This document shows positions 53,196 to 62,205 of a DNA stretch of 64,000 bases, piece after piece. The stretch comes from Burkholderiales bacterium GJ-E10. GTDB lineage: Bacteria > Pseudomonadota > Gammaproteobacteria > Burkholderiales > Burkholderiaceae_F. Position numbers and translations under genes: made by a program. Location: the NCBI GenBank assembly GCA_000828975.1, contig AP014683.1:124001-188000 (forward strand), given 5' to 3'. Position 1 is the stretch's first letter. Every line of letters starts with the position of its first letter. A model generated the notes under the pieces. The model made no database searches. It was not told the origin of the DNA and saw nothing but the letters and a program-made list of their open reading frames with translations.

Positions 53196-55151
53196 ATGAG
53201 CTCTCCATCCGAAGCGCTGTACTGCATCCCCAAGGCGCAGCGGGACATCACCCGCGTGGTCTGGCCGTCGCTGGGGCTATTTGGCCTGATCGTGCTGCTC
53301 TCGGCTTGGGCGGCGACCCAGTACGCCGCCTGGGGCCTGGGCTACGGCGCGGCGCTGGGCGCGCCGATGATGGCGCCGCACCTCTATCTTCCGTTCGATG
53401 TGGTGATCTGGACCTGGAAGTTCGACCGCATCGACAACGGCCAGGCCGTCATGACGGTCTTCGAGCGCGCCCACATCATCATGATGATCGGCGGATTCCT
53501 TGCCCTGGCGCTGCCGGTGGCGATGGCCTACCGCCGCACCCGCAAGGCCGAATCCGAGCGCAACGACCTGCATGGATCCGCGCACTGGGCGGGCCGGGAC
53601 GAAGTGGAGCGCGCGGGGATCCTCCCCGACGCCAAGAACACGGGCGGAGTGCTCTTCGGCGCCTGGGAGGACCGGGGCCATACCCGGTACCTGCGCCACA
53701 AGGGGCCGGAGCACATGCTGGTCTTTGCCCCGACGCGCTCGGGCAAGGGCGTGGGGATCGTGATCCCGACCCTTCTGTCCTGGGACGAGTCGGTGCTGGT
53801 GCACGACATCAAGGGCGAGAACTGGGCGCTCACGAGCGGGTTCCGGCAGAAGGTTCTTGGCCAGCGCGTCATCAAGTTCGACCCGACTTCGGCGGATTCG
53901 GCGCGGTTCAACCCCCTGCAGGAAATCCGCATGGACGCCAACCTGGTCAAGGACGTGCAGAACATCGCCACGATGATCGTCGACCCCGACGGCAAGGGGT
54001 TGAACGACCATTGGACCAAAACCGGTTTCGACCTGATGACGGGCGTGGTGCTGTTCGTCCTGCTCTACTGGGATGCCAACGGCCCGGACGCTCGCTTGCG
54101 CTGCCTCCACACCGTACAGGCGATCCTCTCCGACGGCGGGCCGATCCGCAAGATCGCGGAGGAGGCGGCGAAGAAAAACGCCCAGTCCGGAAAGCCGGGA
54201 AAAGGCGAGCAGGGCGAAGAACTGGAGGGGTCGGGTGCGGTGATGACCTACATCCGGGACGAGGCGATCGAGAAGTCGACGACCATCGATGACCCGCACG
54301 CCCGGACCGGCTGGGCCGCGGTCGCGCAGGCCAGCCAGTCCTTCCTCAACAAGGCGCCCAACGAGGCGTCCGGCGTGCTCTCCACGGCGCTTTCCTTCCT
54401 GTCGCTCTACCGCGACCCGATCGTCGCGGACAACACCCGGGTGTCGGATTTCACGCTGGAGAGCATCATGGGCGGGCCGGGAATTGACGGCAAACCGGTG
54501 CGCGGGAAGACCTCGCTCTACTTGGTCGTTCCGCCCAGCGACAAGGATCGCCTCAAGCCGCTGCTGCGGCTGATCATCAACCAGGTGGTGCGCAGGCTCA
54601 CCGAAGGCATGGACTTCGAGGCCGGTGGCGCCGGCAAGAGCCGATATCCGCACCGGCTGCTGCTTTTGCTCGACGAGTTTCCGAGTCTGGGCAAGCTCGC
54701 CATCTTCCAGGAGGCCCTGGCCTTCATCGCCGGATATGGGCTCAAGGCTTTGCTCATCGTGCAGGACCTGAGCCAGCTTTTTGCCGCCTACGGCAAGGAC
54801 GAGTCGATCATCAGCAACTGCCACATCCGGGTGGCCTATGCGCCCAACAAGATCGAGACCGCGGAGCTGCTCTCGAAGATGGCCGGGCAGGCAACCGTCA
54901 GCCACACCCAGCGGCAGTATTCCGGCAACCGCCTCGCGGTGGTGCTGCAGCACGTCAACACCAACGAACAGATCGTGCAGCGGCCGCTGCTGACCGCGGA
55001 CGAGTGCATGCGGCTGCCGCCCGATGACGAACTGGTCTTCGTTGCCGGCTACGCGCCGCTCTACTGTCGCAAGATCCGGTACTACACCGATTCGGCTTTC
55101 GCAGCGCGGGTGAAGCTCAGTGCAGCGTTCTCGACGGGGCGGGGGGCCTGA
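53196..55151 (+). CDS. traG: TraG/VirD4-type coupling protein
   Basis: This 651-residue inner-membrane ATPase links the relaxosome to the secretion channel. It has membrane segments near residues 25-45 and 90-110, Walker A APTRSGKGVGIVIP (K184), and Walker B LLLLDEFPSLGKL (D493, E494). Further marks are FNPLQEIRMDANLVKDVQNI and GYGLKALLIVQDLSQLFAAY. Length matches RP4 TraG (about 635). TraF follows after one base, the RP4 order traG-traF. Confidence 0.94.
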   Translation: MSSPSEALYCIPKAQRDITRVVWPSLGLFGLIVLLSAWAATQYAAWGLGYGAALGAPMMAPHLYLPFDVVIWTWKFDRIDNGQAVMTVFERAHIIMMIGGFLALALPVAMAYRRTRKAESERNDLHGSAHWAGRDEVERAGILPDAKNTGGVLFGAWEDRGHTRYLRHKGPEHMLVFAPTRSGKGVGIVIPTLLSWDESVLVHDIKGENWALTSGFRQKVLGQRVIKFDPTSADSARFNPLQEIRMDANLVKDVQNIATMIVDPDGKGLNDHWTKTGFDLMTGVVLFVLLYWDANGPDARLRCLHTVQAILSDGGPIRKIAEEAAKKNAQSGKPGKGEQGEELEGSGAVMTYIRDEAIEKSTTIDDPHARTGWAAVAQASQSFLNKAPNEASGVLSTALSFLSLYRDPIVADNTRVSDFTLESIMGGPGIDGKPVRGKTSLYLVVPPSDKDRLKPLLRLIINQVVRRLTEGMDFEAGGAGKSRYPHRLLLLLDEFPSLGKLAIFQEALAFIAGYGLKALLIVQDLSQLFAAYGKDESIISNCHIRVAYAPNKIETAELLSKMAGQATVSHTQRQYSGNRLAVVLQHVNTNEQIVQRPLLTADECMRLPPDDELVFVAGYAPLYCRKIRYYTDSAFAARVKLSAAFSTGRGA

Positions 55152-55152
55152 A

Positions 55153-55725
55153 ATGCCGGCCGCCTGCCGATGCACGTTTGGTTCGCGGCGCCGGCGCGCT
55201 GCGGGGCTGATCGCCGCAGTGTTGGTGCTTGCTGGCATGCGGGCCGCCGCCGGCATCCTCGGGCGGATAGGCTGGCGGGTCAATCTGACGCAGAGCGAGC
55301 CGCTGGGGTTCTACCGGCTGGAGCCGCTCCGTCCCGGAGCGCCGATCGCGCGCGGCGCCATGGTGGAGTTTTGTCCGCCGGCCGCCGTGACGCCGCAGCG
55401 GTATCCGTTCTACATGACGGGGGACTGCCCGGGCGGCGGCATGCCGATGTTCAAGCAGATCGCCGCGATTCCCGGCGACCGGATCCGGGTGAGCATGGCG
55501 AGCGTGGCGGTGAACGGCGCCGTGCTCCCGTTCAGCGCCCAGCTCACGCATTCGGAGAAGTGGCCCTGGGTGCGTCTGCCGCACCAGGCCGGAGAGTTCG
55601 TGCTCGGGCTTGGGCAATACTGGGTCTACGGCAGCGGCGCGCGGCCTGCGCTCGCCGCGCAGAGCTTCGACAGCCGGTATTGGGGGCCGGTCCGCCGCGC
55701 GAATATCCGGCGGGTCGCGCGGTAG
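55153..55725 (+). CDS. traF: TraF-type S26 peptidase
   Basis: This 190-residue protease would mature and cyclise the pilin TrbC. The catalytic serine is S48 in NLTQSEPLGFYRL and the lysine K101 in MFKQIAAIPGDRI; the aspartate region is LAAQSFDSRYWGPV. A signal anchor spans about 15-38. The usual length is about 180. No TrbC substrate is encoded in the window, which is unusual for a functional system. Confidence 0.9.
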   Translation: MPAACRCTFGSRRRRAAGLIAAVLVLAGMRAAAGILGRIGWRVNLTQSEPLGFYRLEPLRPGAPIARGAMVEFCPPAAVTPQRYPFYMTGDCPGGGMPMFKQIAAIPGDRIRVSMASVAVNGAVLPFSAQLTHSEKWPWVRLPHQAGEFVLGLGQYWVYGSGARPALAAQSFDSRYWGPVRRANIRRVAR

Positions 55726-55731
55726 CAGGAT

Positions 55732-55839
55732 GTTGAGTTCGGGGCTGACTTCCGTGGCATAGGCTTCCCGCAGGAAGGACTGGACCTCCCGCACCGTCAT
55801 GCCGCGGGAGTACATTGCCACGACCTTGGCGTCGAATCC
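55732..55839 (-). pseudogene. IS256-family transposase remnant
   Basis: Read on the minus strand, 36 residues (GFDAKVVAMYSRGMTVREVQ, then SFLREAYATEVSPEL) match the N-terminal half of IS256-type transposases. Both sides are missing. It starts 7 bases after traF and probably marks a deletion or insertion at the right border of the element. The remaining bases up to 56007 show no gene; a G-rich run at 55900-55906 is the only notable feature. Confidence 0.75.
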
Positions 55840-56007
55840 GGCGAAGTGTCATTCATTTGTCCTCGTCCGACTAACCCCATAAGGTTGCCGTCCAGCCATG
55901 GGGGGGTGACCGGTTTCAGATGGGGGATATGATGTCCGATTGGGAAAACCGTCGAATTGGCATTCGACGCCATCCTTTTTTCTGATTACCGGGATTTCGA
56001 CGACTCA

Positions 56008-56075
56008 TAAGATGAGGCATTGCCACCCGCGCAAGGGTCGCGGGCGGGTCGAAGCCAGAAAAAACGGGATCCCGC
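56008..56075 (+). promoter_or_regulatory. 5' leader of the second chemoreceptor gene
   Basis: TAAGATGAG (56008-56016) lies 68 bases before the ATG, as in the gene at 824. A hairpin CCCGCG/CGCGGG (56026-56031 and 56039-56044, 7-base loop) follows. Shared layout with different stem sequence suggests the structure matters. Confidence 0.5.
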
Positions 56076-57860
56076 ATGTCAGCCATCCTCCAGTTTGATG
56101 CCGCATCCGCCCCGGTGCCGCGGCAAACCGATGACGACTTTTTCCGTTTTCACGGGGTCTGGGCGCCCGGAGTGCGCCTGTTCCGCCAGATGCATTTCGG
56201 CGTCAAGGCGGCGATCATCAGCGCCGCGTTCGTGCTGCCGACCATCGGCATGGTGGCCTGGGACATCGAGGCCCAGTACGCCGATGCCGTGGCAGCGCGC
56301 GAACGCGCCGCAGCGCTCGATGCCCGCGTCGCGCACGACATCCGGTCCTGGGTGCGGACGCAAGAGGCCGCCGGCCGGATCCCGGTGGCGAGCGGCCGAG
56401 AGTTGCTCTCCCGGGTGCCGGAGTCGTGGACCCGCGACGAGGCGGTCGACATTTCGGACCTGCGCGCTGCCGCGCTGCGGAACATCGCCATCAAGAGCGG
56501 GCTGCTGGCCGGCTCGCTGCTGCTCGCCGGCTATCTCTTCCTGAGCTTCTACAAGGTGATGGATGGCGGTCTCCGGGAAACCCGCCGCCATCTGCACGCG
56601 ATGACGGAAGGCGATCTGACGACCTCGCCTGCACCCTGGGGCCGGGACGACGCCGCCGAACTCATGATCGACCTGCGGCAGATGCAAGACTCGTTGCGCA
56701 CCATGGTCCTGCAGGTCCGCAGCGCGAGCGAGGACATCCTGCATTCGAGCGCAGAGATCGCCTCGGGCGCCCAGGATTTGTCGGTGCGAACCGAACAGAC
56801 CGCCTCGAACCTGGAGGAATCGGCGTCTTCCATGGAAGAAATCGCCGCAACCGTGCGCAGCACCTCGGACCATACGGTCGAAGCAGCCCAGGTCGCGCGC
56901 CACAATGCCGAAGCGGCGAGCCGGGGCGGCGCGGTCATGCAGGACGTCGTGGCGACGATGGAAGGGATCCATGCCGCGTCGGCAAAAATCAGCGAGATCA
57001 TCGGCGCCATCGACGGCATCGCTTTTCAGACCAACATCCTCGCACTCAATGCGGCGGTCGAGGCGGCGCGCGCCGGCGAGCAGGGTCGCGGCTTTGCCGT
57101 CGTTGCGGGCGAGGTGCGAATGCTGGCGCAGCGCAGTGCCGAGGCGGCGCGGGAGATCAAGGCGCTGATCGGCGCGAGCATGGAAAAGGTCGAAGCAGGC
57201 GCCACCGTGGTGCGCAACGCCGGAGAGATCATCCAGGACATCGTTGCCTCGTCGGGCCGCGTCAACGGCCTGCTCGAGGAAATCTCGTCGGCAGCACGGG
57301 AACAGTCGGCAGGGGTCGCCCAGGTCGGTCAGTCGGTGCAGGATCTCGACCGCATGACCCAGCAAAATGCCGCCCTCGTGGAAGAAACCGCAGCGGCGGC
57401 GGCGACGATGCGCGGACAGGCGCTCGAGATGCAGAAGGCCGTATCCCGCTTCCGCCTGCCGGCAAGCGCGAAAGCGGCACCCACTGCCGGCAACCACCAC
57501 CATGTCGCAAATTTCGATTTCGACAAGGCGATCGCCGCCCACCGCGACTGGAAGGTCCGTTTGCGCAAAGCGATCGCGAGCCACGAAACGCTGGACGCCG
57601 ACACCCTCTGCCGCGACGACCAGTGCGCCCTCGGGAAATGGATCCACGGTCCCGGCGAAGCGCAATGGGGCCAGCGGCCGGGATTCCCGCCCTTGAAGAC
57701 CAAGCACGCGGAATTCCATGAGGTCGCCGGCAGCGTCGCGCGCAAGATCAATGCCGGTCAGTACGCCGACGCGGAGCGCCTGATCGGATCGGGCTCGCGG
57801 TTTGCGCAGGTTTCGACCGAGGTGAGCACCCTGCTCACCCAGGCCAAGCGCGATTTGTAA
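56076..57860 (+). CDS. Methyl-accepting chemotaxis protein with zinc-binding CZB domain
   Basis: This 594-residue chemoreceptor has a first membrane segment near 47-66 (AAIISAAFVLPTIGMVAWD), a small periplasmic domain, a second segment near 147-168, and a HAMP-like linker (200-240). The signalling hairpin has ILALNAAVEAARAGEQGRGF. The C-terminal CZB domain has the zinc pattern: H in IAAHRDWKVRLR, C in LCRDDQCALGKWIHG, and H in KHAEFHEVAG. CZB domains bind zinc and respond to zinc or hypochlorite in other bacteria. It is a close paralogue of the partial gene at the left edge, though they flank the mobile element on opposite strands. Confidence 0.94.
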   Translation: MSAILQFDAASAPVPRQTDDDFFRFHGVWAPGVRLFRQMHFGVKAAIISAAFVLPTIGMVAWDIEAQYADAVAARERAAALDARVAHDIRSWVRTQEAAGRIPVASGRELLSRVPESWTRDEAVDISDLRAAALRNIAIKSGLLAGSLLLAGYLFLSFYKVMDGGLRETRRHLHAMTEGDLTTSPAPWGRDDAAELMIDLRQMQDSLRTMVLQVRSASEDILHSSAEIASGAQDLSVRTEQTASNLEESASSMEEIAATVRSTSDHTVEAAQVARHNAEAASRGGAVMQDVVATMEGIHAASAKISEIIGAIDGIAFQTNILALNAAVEAARAGEQGRGFAVVAGEVRMLAQRSAEAAREIKALIGASMEKVEAGATVVRNAGEIIQDIVASSGRVNGLLEEISSAAREQSAGVAQVGQSVQDLDRMTQQNAALVEETAAAAATMRGQALEMQKAVSRFRLPASAKAAPTAGNHHHVANFDFDKAIAAHRDWKVRLRKAIASHETLDADTLCRDDQCALGKWIHGPGEAQWGQRPGFPPLKTKHAEFHEVAGSVARKINAGQYADAERLIGSGSRFAQVSTEVSTLLTQAKRDL

Positions 57861-58144
57861 ACCGCAGCGTGCAGCGGTAGCATGAATATTCGGTATGGGA
57901 AATGGTTTTTCCGCCGGGTCGATGGAAGCAGGCGATGGTATGGTACTGGCACACCATCTGCCTAGTCTCAATTTGCGAAAACGCGTTGCGTGGGGGATGT
58001 CGATGGACGGTCGGAACACGGCAAAGGCCGATTTCCGAATGTCCGTTGAAGAAACCTCCAGTTCCCATTTCGATCGTCCGTGGGGTTCCCCGGCTGGGCT
58101 TGCGGGACTCGTAGGGAGGCGGTCCAGACGGAGAGACGGAGACA

Positions 58145-61100
58145 GTGGCGCACATGACGATCGCGACTACAACCGACGAATCCCATTTTGGCGCTGGTCG
58201 AAGTGGCGGTTTCGGGTGGCCCGGCCATGAGCTTGCGGCCTCGATTGGGCAGCGCCCGCTGCTGGATGCGCTTCTCAATCACGCCGCCGTGGGCATCGCC
58301 GTCGCCCGCGATCGCCGCGTGTTGTATGTCAATGCGGCAATGGCCACGTTGGTGGACCGTCCGCCGCAGGAGATCATCGGTCAGTCCACCCGTATTCTCT
58401 ACGCGACCGAGGACGACCACGCTTGTGTCGGCGCAGCGTATGGGGAACTGCGGGTGCAGGGCGAAGCCCATGTGCGGAACGTACGGGTGGCGAACGCAAC
58501 CGGTCGCTTGGTCCTGACCGACATCCACATGCAAGTCTGTACGTCCGCGGATGGGCAGACCGTCATCGCGATGTTCCTGGACGTAACGGACCGCGAGATC
58601 CAGGCCGGTCAGTTGCAGCGCGCGCAGCGTCTGTATCGCGCCCTCATTTTCGAGGGCAACGTCTTGCTGCGTTCCCGCAGCGAGCATGCGATGCTGCGGG
58701 ATACATGCCGGGCGCTTACCGCGGCGACCTGTTTTCATGCCGCGTGGATCGGCCGTCCCGACAAACAGGGGCGGATTCGGATGCTGGCGCAGGCGGGGGA
58801 GGGTGCCGCAGGGCTTGCGAACCTGGATATCCCGCTCACCGACGAAGAGCACGGGCCGTTGGTCGTACGTGCCTGGAAGACGCGAAGTCGCGTGTTCAAC
58901 AACGACCACCTCGGCGATCCGCGGCTGGCTCCATGGCGGGAGTTCCTGCAGAAGCATCGCTGGTATGCCGCACTGGCGGCCCCGGTGTGGCGCAGGGGCG
59001 AGATCTGGGCAGTCCTGGTGTTCGTATCCCCCGAACGCGATGTGTTTGACGCGGAAACCCTCCGTCTATGCGATCAGGTCGCCGACTTGCTGGGGCACGG
59101 TCTGGATCAGTTTGATTTGCGCGAGCATCTGACCAGGCAGCAACGCGATGAAGCGTACCGCGCTCGGCACGATCCGCTCACCGGCTTGCCAAATCGATCC
59201 GTTCTGGAGGAATTCCTGCCGCAGGCCATTGCCCGAGCCAAGCGCCTCGGGGGCACCGTGGTCGCCGTCGGATTCATCGATCTGGACGGTTTCAAACTCG
59301 TCAACGACGAATTCGGTCACGCCGTCGGCGACGAGTTGTTGCGCCAACTGGCCGGTCGACTCAAACCCTTGTTGCGTGGGGCGGACCTCGTCGTCCGCCT
59401 GGGGGGCGACGAGTTCGTCATCGTTCTGAATGATCTGGATGCCGATCGGGCGATGACCGAACTCCAAACCGCCTTGAATCGTCTGCATGGCGTGGTGGAG
59501 GCGCCATTCGATCTGGGAGACGGCAAACATGCAAGCGTGGGGATGACCGTGGGGGTGGCACTCTATCCTGCCGACGGTGTGGATTCCGACGCCTTGCTGC
59601 GGAAGGCCGACGCCGCCATGTATCTCGCGAAATCGAACAAGGCGGATCGATCCCTCTGGTGGAGTCTGGATACGGGGAAACCTCCGTCCTTGCCCTCATC
59701 CAGTCCCGATGTGGGCGCCTACGGGGTCCAGGCGGGCCAGATTCTGCGCCGCCATTTCCCCTCTCTGGAAAAAGCGACGTTTCCTTTCGTGGAAACGTTT
59801 TATCACAGCATGCTGGGCGACCATTCGATGGCGGCCATTTTGCGCTCCCTGGATGCTGCCGAGTTTGGCCACCTCAAACGGCGCCAGGTGGAGCACTTGT
59901 GCAATCTCTTCGCTCCGGAAAAGACTCCGCAGGACGTCGTTGCGGCCGCTACGCAACTGGGCCGTGTTCATGCGCTCTGCGGCGTGAAGGCAGGCATGCT
60001 GGCACACATGGCAAGCCGATACCGCGCCATGTTGAAAGATCAATGGATTCGGCTCCTGCCGGAAGCCGCAAATCGCGTCCACATGGCGGAGATCGTCAAC
60101 GTCCGGATCGCGGATGACTTGCGCGCCCAGATGGAATCGCATGGCGACACCATCGGTGCGATGTTTTCCTACCTCGGTGAGCCGATTTCGGATGCCAATC
60201 AGATGTGGATCGATACGGTCCGTCAGGAGATCGAACGGTTGGCGCAGCAGCCCGGCACGCAGATGGCGGCGATCGTGGAGCCCAATATCCACGGGGTTTT
60301 TCACTTCCTCTGCAGCGGCGGTGCGCAAGCACAGGCGTTTGTGGATGACGTGCCGGCCGATCGCTACCCCGTCGTCGACGGCAATTCCGCCCTGAACCGG
60401 GGTCTTGTCGGTCAGTGCTGGCGCAACCGACGGATCATCACCACTGCCGCCCTGCAGCGTACCGAGGGCACCGAGCCTTGGCGGGACCTGTTTGTCCGGT
60501 TGAACATGCGCAGTGCCGTCGCAGTCCCGATTTTCGATCAAGCCAACGTCGTGTGCGCGGTGTTGTTGGTCTACGGTGCCTATCCCAATCAGTACGAATC
60601 TTCCTGGGCACGAAACATGTTGGGCATCCTCCAGGTGCGCTGGAACCAGATCTGGCGCCTACGCAAGCCGGAACGGATGGCGCTGAGTTTGTCGCAGACC
60701 CAATCGGCGAGTCGGCTTCGGAGGCTGTTTTCCGGCGGTCTGCAGATGTGGATGCAACCGCTGGTCGATCTGCGCAGCGGCAAGGTGGTCAAGGTCGAAT
60801 CCTTGGCGCGGCTGTGCATGCCATCCGGAAAGGTTTTCGGACCGGCGGAATTCCTGCCGCTATTGGGACGGCGGGAGCAGCGGCGGCTTTTCGATATGGG
60901 TCTGGAGCAAAGTCTGCGGGCGCTGCGGCAGTGGGAGGAAGACGGGGTTGTTCTGGATGTGTCGTTCAATTTGCCACCGAGTTTGCTGCACGATTCCACG
61001 CTACCCGATCTCCTGCAGGCCGCCTTGCGCGACGCCGGGATCTCGCCCAAGCGGCTGACCTTGGAATTGTTGGAATCCGAGGAACTGGACAGTCCGGAGC

Positions 61101-61732
61101 AGGAACGTCTGCTGCTGGAACTCAAGTCGCTCGGGTTCAAGATCGCCATCGACGATTTGGGCGCGGGCTACGGCAGCTTGCAGCGCATGAAGGACTTGCC
61201 GATATCGGTTTTGAAGATCGATCAGGGCCTGGTGTCGGGTTTGCACCGCGACCCGCTGCGGGTGCTATCGATGGTCAGTGCGATGGTTCGCCTTGGCAAG
61301 GATCTGGATTTTGAAGTGGTGGTGGAGGGTCTGGAAGACGACGCCCTGATCGAAATGGCGCGCGTGGTCGGGGCGGATTACGGTCAGGGATATGGCTTGG
61401 CGCGGCCGATGCCCGCCCAGGATGTGGCGGCCTGGGTGAAGGGTTTTACCTTTCATGCCGGCACTCCGCTGCACACCGCGCTGGGTGTGCTGTCCTACCA
61501 AAGAATGGTCACACGCGACAGCGATCCCTGTCGTGGCCGGATTCCCGACCCGGAGGATTGTCCGATTCGGGGATTTCTCACCCGGAACGGTATGGAGGAC
61601 AGCCTGCTCGCGCAGGCACATGCGCAGTTCCAGGCGGGCGTGGATGTCGCGGAAAACAGCGCATGCGTGACCGCACAGCTGGTGGCGTTGGTCAGGGAGG
61701 AGCTTCTTTCCCACGCTCCTTCTCCGTCATAG
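58145..61732 (+). CDS. PAS-GAF-GGDEF-globin-GAF-EAL signalling protein
   Basis: This 1195-residue soluble protein has a PAS domain (40-150; LLNHAAVGIAVARDRRVLYV), a GAF domain (165-325), and a GGDEF domain with intact motif at 420-424 (RLGGDEFVIVL). A region at 525-690 resembles the globin sensor of globin-coupled proteins (FPFVETFYHSMLGDHSMAAI, QLGRVHALCGVKAGML with proximal-type H609). A second GAF (700-840) and an EAL domain (855-1100) follow. EAL is changed to ESL in VESLARL, but IDDLGAGYGSL, LKIDQGL, VVVEGLED and QGYGLARPMP remain. Heme binding would make it an oxygen-responsive c-di-GMP enzyme. It starts with GTG 58145 or ATG 58154. Confidence 0.87.
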   Translation: MAHMTIATTTDESHFGAGRSGGFGWPGHELAASIGQRPLLDALLNHAAVGIAVARDRRVLYVNAAMATLVDRPPQEIIGQSTRILYATEDDHACVGAAYGELRVQGEAHVRNVRVANATGRLVLTDIHMQVCTSADGQTVIAMFLDVTDREIQAGQLQRAQRLYRALIFEGNVLLRSRSEHAMLRDTCRALTAATCFHAAWIGRPDKQGRIRMLAQAGEGAAGLANLDIPLTDEEHGPLVVRAWKTRSRVFNNDHLGDPRLAPWREFLQKHRWYAALAAPVWRRGEIWAVLVFVSPERDVFDAETLRLCDQVADLLGHGLDQFDLREHLTRQQRDEAYRARHDPLTGLPNRSVLEEFLPQAIARAKRLGGTVVAVGFIDLDGFKLVNDEFGHAVGDELLRQLAGRLKPLLRGADLVVRLGGDEFVIVLNDLDADRAMTELQTALNRLHGVVEAPFDLGDGKHASVGMTVGVALYPADGVDSDALLRKADAAMYLAKSNKADRSLWWSLDTGKPPSLPSSSPDVGAYGVQAGQILRRHFPSLEKATFPFVETFYHSMLGDHSMAAILRSLDAAEFGHLKRRQVEHLCNLFAPEKTPQDVVAAATQLGRVHALCGVKAGMLAHMASRYRAMLKDQWIRLLPEAANRVHMAEIVNVRIADDLRAQMESHGDTIGAMFSYLGEPISDANQMWIDTVRQEIERLAQQPGTQMAAIVEPNIHGVFHFLCSGGAQAQAFVDDVPADRYPVVDGNSALNRGLVGQCWRNRRIITTAALQRTEGTEPWRDLFVRLNMRSAVAVPIFDQANVVCAVLLVYGAYPNQYESSWARNMLGILQVRWNQIWRLRKPERMALSLSQTQSASRLRRLFSGGLQMWMQPLVDLRSGKVVKVESLARLCMPSGKVFGPAEFLPLLGRREQRRLFDMGLEQSLRALRQWEEDGVVLDVSFNLPPSLLHDSTLPDLLQAALRDAGISPKRLTLELLESEELDSPEQERLLLELKSLGFKIAIDDLGAGYGSLQRMKDLPISVLKIDQGLVSGLHRDPLRVLSMVSAMVRLGKDLDFEVVVEGLEDDALIEMARVVGADYGQGYGLARPMPAQDVAAWVKGFTFHAGTPLHTALGVLSYQRMVTRDSDPCRGRIPDPEDCPIRGFLTRNGMEDSLLAQAHAQFQAGVDVAENSACVTAQLVALVREELLSHAPSPS

Positions 61733-61837
61733 AGATTGATTGATGGGCAGAGTGAGCGGCGGTGAACCGCGCCATCCTCCCGCATTGCCACCCGACATGC
61801 GGGTCCGCACCAAGCGGATACCCGAGAAGTTGAGATC

Positions 61838-62059
61838 ATGAAGTGTCGAGGGAATCCCAGGCGGGCTGCCCAGCAGATGCTGCAGGGAAGGAGTTACGCG
61901 CTGATGCAAGTGCGCGTGGCGCGCGACCGCGATGCAATCCCCGAGGTCAGTGCGAACAAATATGCGCTCTGGGTGCGTTTCACCCGCGCCGACGGCGACC
62001 TCAAACCGCGCGCGCTGGAGCAGGACGTCGAATTCGACATGGCGCTCTGCGCGTCGTAA
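61838..62059 (+). CDS. Hypothetical protein, 51 or 73 residues
   Basis: The frame starts at 61838 ([20 protein letters not shown]) or, more likely, at ATG 61904 behind GGAAGGAG. The latter gives 51 residues, [20 protein letters not shown] then [20 protein letters not shown]. No domain was recognised. It lies between the signalling protein and the pilus-type ATPase. The remaining parts of 61733-62205 show no other feature. Confidence 0.4.
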   Translation: MKCRGNPRRAAQQMLQGRSYALMQVRVARDRDAIPEVSANKYALWVRFTRADGDLKPRALEQDVEFDMALCAS

Positions 62060-62205
62060 CGGACCCCGGAAAAGACGTCACCGACGGCCCCGTTTGCCGC
62101 CGATCGAGTGAATTGCGACCGTGCCGGCGGAGCTTATCCGGCCATTCCCATGACCACAAACGGGTGAAAATCCCGGCATCCCGAACCGTGCCTGGACCGT
62201 CGGAA

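Larger units (their letters stand above)
18176..55850. mobile_element. Integrated conjugative or mobilizable element in tRNA-Val
   Basis: The element starts at the 3' end of tRNA-Val with an integrase in the usual orientation. It carries a phage-like control/replication block (19-29.4 kb) and an RP4-type DNA-transfer module (29.6-55.7 kb) interleaved with second-messenger cargo. The right limit is placed at the IS256-type remnant near 55.85 kb because the genes after it look chromosomal; no convincing repeat of the tRNA end was found there, so this border is an estimate. Present are relaxase, oriT region, coupling protein TraG, TrbB, TraF, VirB1, TopB, ParB, SSB and an ArdC-like protein. Absent from the window are trbC-trbL (pilus and channel) and a trbE/virB4 ATPase. 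It may therefore be mobilizable or decayed rather than self-transmissible. Confidence 0.85.

Noticed and set aside
55887-55894. GCCGTCCA as a right attachment site matching the tRNA-Val end
   Set aside because: Only eight bases match and the flanks differ; this is expected by chance in such G+C-rich DNA.
57895-58230. 111-codon frame overlapping the start of the signalling gene
   Set aside because: Composition is shadow-like and it overlaps the strongly supported gene at 58145.
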